From the NCBI GenBank assembly GCA_951394045.1, contig OX595999.1, positions 434,001-498,000 on the forward strand: DNA of 64,000 bases. The letters run 5' to 3'. Made by a program: the position numbers and the translations under genes. This document shows, piece after piece, positions 60,479 to 64,000 of the stretch. The notes beneath the pieces were generated by a model that did not search any database, was not told where the DNA came from, and was given only the letters and a program-made list of their open reading frames with translations. The DNA comes from Nitzschia sp. DOCU1. Taxonomy: Eukaryota > Bacillariophyta > Bacillariophyceae > Bacillariales > Bacillariaceae. Each line of letters opens with the position of its first letter. Position 1 is the stretch's first letter.

Positions 60479-63121
60479 TCATTCCGAAACAACTAAGCGC
60501 TCGTACGTCTCTCCAAAGACATTGCGTTCGATGCGATAGATCTCATCGTTATTTCCTCCATGTTGCATCACCAAATAATCCCCTTCTTCAACGCGCATTC
60601 CCTCTCCCCACGGGGCAATGAAATAGGCGACGGAATCGTCCGGGGTGTCGCTTCGACCAAACCAGACCATGTCGTTGCTCGTCACTTGGCGTGCCCTTAC
60701 TTGCCGTTTGGATTTGTATTCTTGATAACCTTGTTCATGCAAGCTGCGAAGGTGTTTTGAAGTATCCTTGGAGATCTCAATCGGCTGAGCAGTACTGGCA
60801 TCGTAGCTTTCATCGAAATTTACTTGCGTCAAGATATAGTATTCACCAGCCACTTTCCCACATACTATCCACGATGTATCGTCCTTGACAACATTTTGGG
60901 ATTCTTGTTTACCATCAATGGCTGTAATTATGTGTTCCCCCTTTTGGGCACGACGAATAAAAGCTGAAGCGGATTTGCGAAAGACCTCGCCCTCGGCTTT
61001 TAGCATGGGACCAAAGTAAGTCTGAACTTCGATTTGCTCACGCATCGTGGTCAGCTTGTGGGTATTTGCGAATACGACACGCTCAATGCGATAGATTTCA
61101 GGATTGCCTTTTCCTTGAGGATTATGGAGCCTGACCAAATAATCTCCTTCTTCCACAAGTTGAGGAGCGCCCCACGGGGCTATGAAATGGGTAGCTTCTT
61201 CTTTATCGATCGAAGTGTCTTTGCCATGTCGAAACCACTTAATGTCCTCACTTGTGACTTGATGTGTTTTGACTTTACGTTTGGATAGGTATTCGAGAAA
61301 CCCTTCGTCTCTCAAGTGTTCTAACATGGGTTCGGGGGGGTTCGCGATATGGATCGGCTTGCCAATTTGATCGTAGCTCTCCTCAAAGTCTGTTTGCGTC
61401 AAAACATAAAATTCACCTAACTTGCCTCTGTAGAAGTGTGAGAGAAAGATTGCAAGCAAACCGCGCTCGTTACATCGACGCACTTACCGTGCTACCCATG
61501 ACGTATCATACTTGACTTCGTTTTCGGTTTCTTTCCTCCCACCGATAACTGTAGTGATTGTTTCGCCCTTTTTGGCTCGACGGAGATATGCGGACTCACA
61601 TTTGATATAGACCTTGGGCTCGGCGGTTAACAAGCCATCAAAATGTTGTTGAACTTCAATTTGAGATCGCGGGGCAGTTTGATGAAGCAGCGTTTGGTAA
61701 TAGTTATCCATTTTCGTCAAAAGCTCTTCAAAGACATCTTGGGACGGCTTTCCACTGAACAAGGCCTGATATTCGGAATCACTAATATTCTCAGCGGAAA
61801 AGATTGTCTTGGCAGGAATCCCTTCTCCCAACACCTTTTTCAGCAATTCATAATTGCCTTTCATTTGCGTCGTGCTCAAGCATTTTGCTTCTGGATTCTT
61901 AAGTGTGTAGTGTCGAATAAACAGGCCCAACATGTCTTCAGCAAGAAGCGGTCCGATGGAAACGACTTTGGAATTGATTTTTGGAAGATTGGACGCAGTT
62001 TTCGCGGTATCCTCGGCGTAGAGGACCAGGAACTTGATATTTTTGTTAGCTTCAATCATCTTCGCCACCAGCTTACCCAGTCGTTCTATCGTCGTCTCGC
62101 CAAAGCCTTTAGTGTCAAGCATCACGAGAATCTTGACGTGTTTGCCACCTAGGAGAGCCTTGACTTGTTGGCCAATGTGATTCACGAGTTTGTGGGTGGA
62201 CTCTAAAATGTTTCCATCAGTATCCAAATGGTCGTCGATGGAAACACCACAGCGATGCATCAGCGTATGCAACCAGATTACCTCACACATGTTGCGCGAG
62301 ACCATGTAGTCGCCAACCGCTCGAGCCAAAGCGTTCTTGCCGATCCCCGGGCTACCTTTAATTTCAACAAGGGATTTTTCATCCTGACTCAAGGCCTTCA
62401 CTATGTGATACATATCCTCTTGCCGGCCAAAAAACTGTTCGGGGGGACTTGGTGGGAGCAGAGGAAAAGGAGATGTATCCTCATCGCTTGTGTCGTCGTC
62501 TGGCAGTAGCACAAACTTGTCAACTTCGTCGGCTACTTTCACTCCGGATTGTTCCATTTCCAGCGAGTTTCCAACCGCGGCACGCGCATGTGCAAAAGCC
62601 TTCTTGACACCATGACCGTGGGCTAGATGTTGGTAGAAATGATCAGCAAAGAGTCGACAAGCCGTGTTATGCAAGAACTGGTCGGGCGTTCCACTGCAGA
62701 CGACATGGCTGACGCCAGAGTCAATAAAAAGTTGACCGATCTTTCTGGAATGACACGCGGATACAAACACCACCGAGAGTTTACTCTCCACACTCCTCTC
62801 GTTCATCCACTTTCCAAGCCTCTCTTCTGTCACCAAATCGGCACCTCCAAAACCGTTTTCAAATAAGAGATAAGTGTTATTATTTTCAATATATCCATGA
62901 CAAGAAATGTGAAGAAACCGATGCCGAGTCTCAACGTTAAAACGCGAGAAACTATCACGTGTTGCAATTTCAAAATCAGGCCTCAAGTTTGTATTCTGCA
63001 AGGCGCGAGTGATCGCGATCTGTTCTGCTTCCAGGTCGAGGCTTTTGAAAGGGCAAAAGACTCCGTCATGAGGACGTACAAATCCCAAGGGTGAAGCTTG
63101 AAAGATTTTGACACTCGGCAT
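60479..63121 (-). CDS. CHAT protease-STAND NTPase-tandem repeat protein, two exons, 860 aa
   Basis: Exon 1 is 63121-61488 and exon 2 is 61427-60479; the 60-bp intron is GT..AG and the frame is kept (SWVARGKLGEF). Residues 25-205 form a CHAT domain, a caspase-like cysteine protease: His75 in LHISCHGY and Cys123 in VFVSACHSRK are the expected dyad, with SHVVCSGTPDQF following. Residues 228-450 form a STAND-type NTPase starting FFGRQEDMYHIVK; the P-loop is GSPGIGKNALA, with Asn where Ser/Thr is usual; ILVMLDTKGFG is a possible Walker B. From about 495 to 860 a 170-residue unit occurs twice, with DTSWVARGKLGEFYVLTQ and DTSWIVCGKVAGEYYILTQ, and HFIAPWGAPQLVEEGDYLV and YFIAPWGEGMRVEEGDYLV. The layout is that of an NLR-like sensor with protease effector; that role is inference. 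Confidence 0.85.
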
Positions 63122-63540
63122 GATTTATTCAAGGCACCTGTTTCAATGTTGCAGAGAAATGTGATGATTACTTCATCGGCGTAACAGCGAAACGACGGAC
63201 TGGAAGATCGCTGAGACCCGCGCTCGAACTATTCTCAAAGTACCGCTTTGACGGAAGGTCTCGCACAAATAATTCAGACCTCTCTCACCGCCCCCTCAGC
63301 GCGCCAGCCAGCCCGTACCACCAATGATGCGGACCGACGGCTGCACGACTCCAACGTTCGAACAAATCCAAAATCCAAAATGACCCTGAAAGATACTCGG
63401 GCAAAAGATTTATCCCCCGCGAAAACGGGCACAAATCAACAATCATCTGGTTGTTCCGATTTCGTGGTAACAACAACTCACTCTTCATCGTCTCACAGAA
63501 GTAAAGGCGTCTTGAGTCAGTCGGATACATCTTGACAAAC
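63122..63540. promoter_or_regulatory. Divergent promoter region, CHAT-STAND gene and MGNCSS gene
   Basis: 419 bp between two divergent start codons (63121 minus, 63541 plus). No core motif was recognised with confidence. Short open frames here show no domain. Confidence 0.45.
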
Positions 63541-64000
63541 ATGGGAAATTGTTCCAGCACTCAAGCTGTACCAGCAGCAGCAGAAACAGCTCTGCCCGAA
63601 GTAAAGCAAAGCGTCACTACCACTACTAACAAGAATCTTCCGCCACCGACAACATCGGGTCAACAAAAGGCGCAATCTCGGATTTCCCGAAACGCTCACG
63701 GAAAGCTCCAGAAACGCGCCTCGCAGCAATCCTTCTTCCATGATAAGCGAACTTCCCGGCTAAGTGCGATTAACTTGGCCTCCGTCCTAGAAGAATACAA
63801 GTCTGCTGACCCCGACAAATATGTTTGTACCGAATTTCAGTTCAATGGCAACTTTTCCACTGCTACAAAAGGGCGCATGGAAGAAGTGAAAGGACAAACT
63901 ATCGAAACTGGTTTGACTCAATTCAAGGAAAACCCACAACAATATATTGCCATGATGTATCCCACAATTATGCTAAAAGAAAAGTGGCCCAAGGAAGACT
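63541..64000 (+). CDS. Probably N-myristoylated protein, cut by the window edge
   Basis: The frame begins with the ATG at 63541 and is open to the end of the window (153 residues seen). MGNCSS at the start is a textbook N-myristoylation signal with a palmitoylatable Cys at position 4, so membrane attachment is likely. Residues 10-90 are Thr/Pro/Gln/Lys-rich and look disordered. A folded part begins near ASVLEEYKSADPDKYVCTEF; VLEEYKS and the later IETGLTQFKENPQQYIAMMY suggest a small helical/beta domain that I do not recognise. No function is proposed. Confidence 0.7.
   Translation, partial: MGNCSSTQAVPAAAETALPEVKQSVTTTTNKNLPPPTTSGQQKAQSRISRNAHGKLQKRASQQSFFHDKRTSRLSAINLASVLEEYKSADPDKYVCTEFQFNGNFSTATKGRMEEVKGQTIETGLTQFKENPQQYIAMMYPTIMLKEKWPKED

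Overview
The window looks like nuclear DNA of a photosynthetic stramenopile, most likely a pennate diatom. The reasons are: mostly short introns (60-100 bp, GT..AG) in otherwise compact genes; a DUF6824-type protein, an HSF-type regulator, a PT-rich surface-protein remnant and Crypton-like tyrosine-recombinase elements, all common in diatom genomes; and a membrane nucleotide cyclase fused to a phosphodiesterase. The species cannot be fixed from the sequence alone. No rRNA, tRNA or CRISPR array was recognised.

Layout. 1-1063: 3'-truncated asparaginase gene (-). 1345-9503: a full-length, apparently intact APE-type LINE of about 8.1 kb (-) between 17-bp target-site duplications; its two ORFs meet at a TAATG stop/start overlap, and it lies 6 bp behind the stop codon of a lysine-methyltransferase-like gene (9509-10759, -). 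A decayed tandem copy of that gene lies at about 11730-12890. 13218-18494: four-TM protein (+), secreted 2-oxoglutarate oxygenase (-), a 2.1-kb gene-poor stretch, bZIP factor (-). 20573-25390: two-exon Mic10 gene (+), six-exon ABCF2-like ATPase (-), NTF2-like protein (-). 25789-28485 and 33061-35349: two divergent tyrosine-recombinase ORFs in opposite orientation, the second broken by one stop codon. Between them are an amidoligase-family protein (+) and a METTL25/TRM13-like methyltransferase (-) with a duplicated 3' scrap.

36001-36382 is a MITE-like tandem dimer. 36698-39171 encodes an HSF-type factor with the same tail sequence on both sides of its DNA-binding domain. 39989-42226 is a secreted M28 glutamate-carboxypeptidase-like enzyme; a broken PT-rich gene and a DUF6824 gene follow on the minus strand. 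45354-49328 is a six-exon CHASE-like/class III cyclase/PDE fusion. After about 2 kb with a probable broken gene come an LRR protein (-), a Myb/SANT-like protein (+) flanked by direct repeats, a three-exon STAND ATPase with a TPR-like tail (+), SURF1 (-), a CHAT-protease/STAND/tandem-repeat protein (-) and the start of a probably myristoylated protein (+).

How the genes relate: this is an ordinary eukaryotic neighbourhood, without operons. Two mitochondrial inner-membrane genes (Mic10, SURF1) and one cyclic-nucleotide gene that both makes and degrades its messenger are clear in function. The most unusual candidates are the CHAT-STAND-repeat protein close to a second STAND-type ATPase, and the amidoligase with a YEATS-like N-terminal region. 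Exon boundaries were worked out by hand from splice signals, frame continuity and family motifs; no database search was possible.
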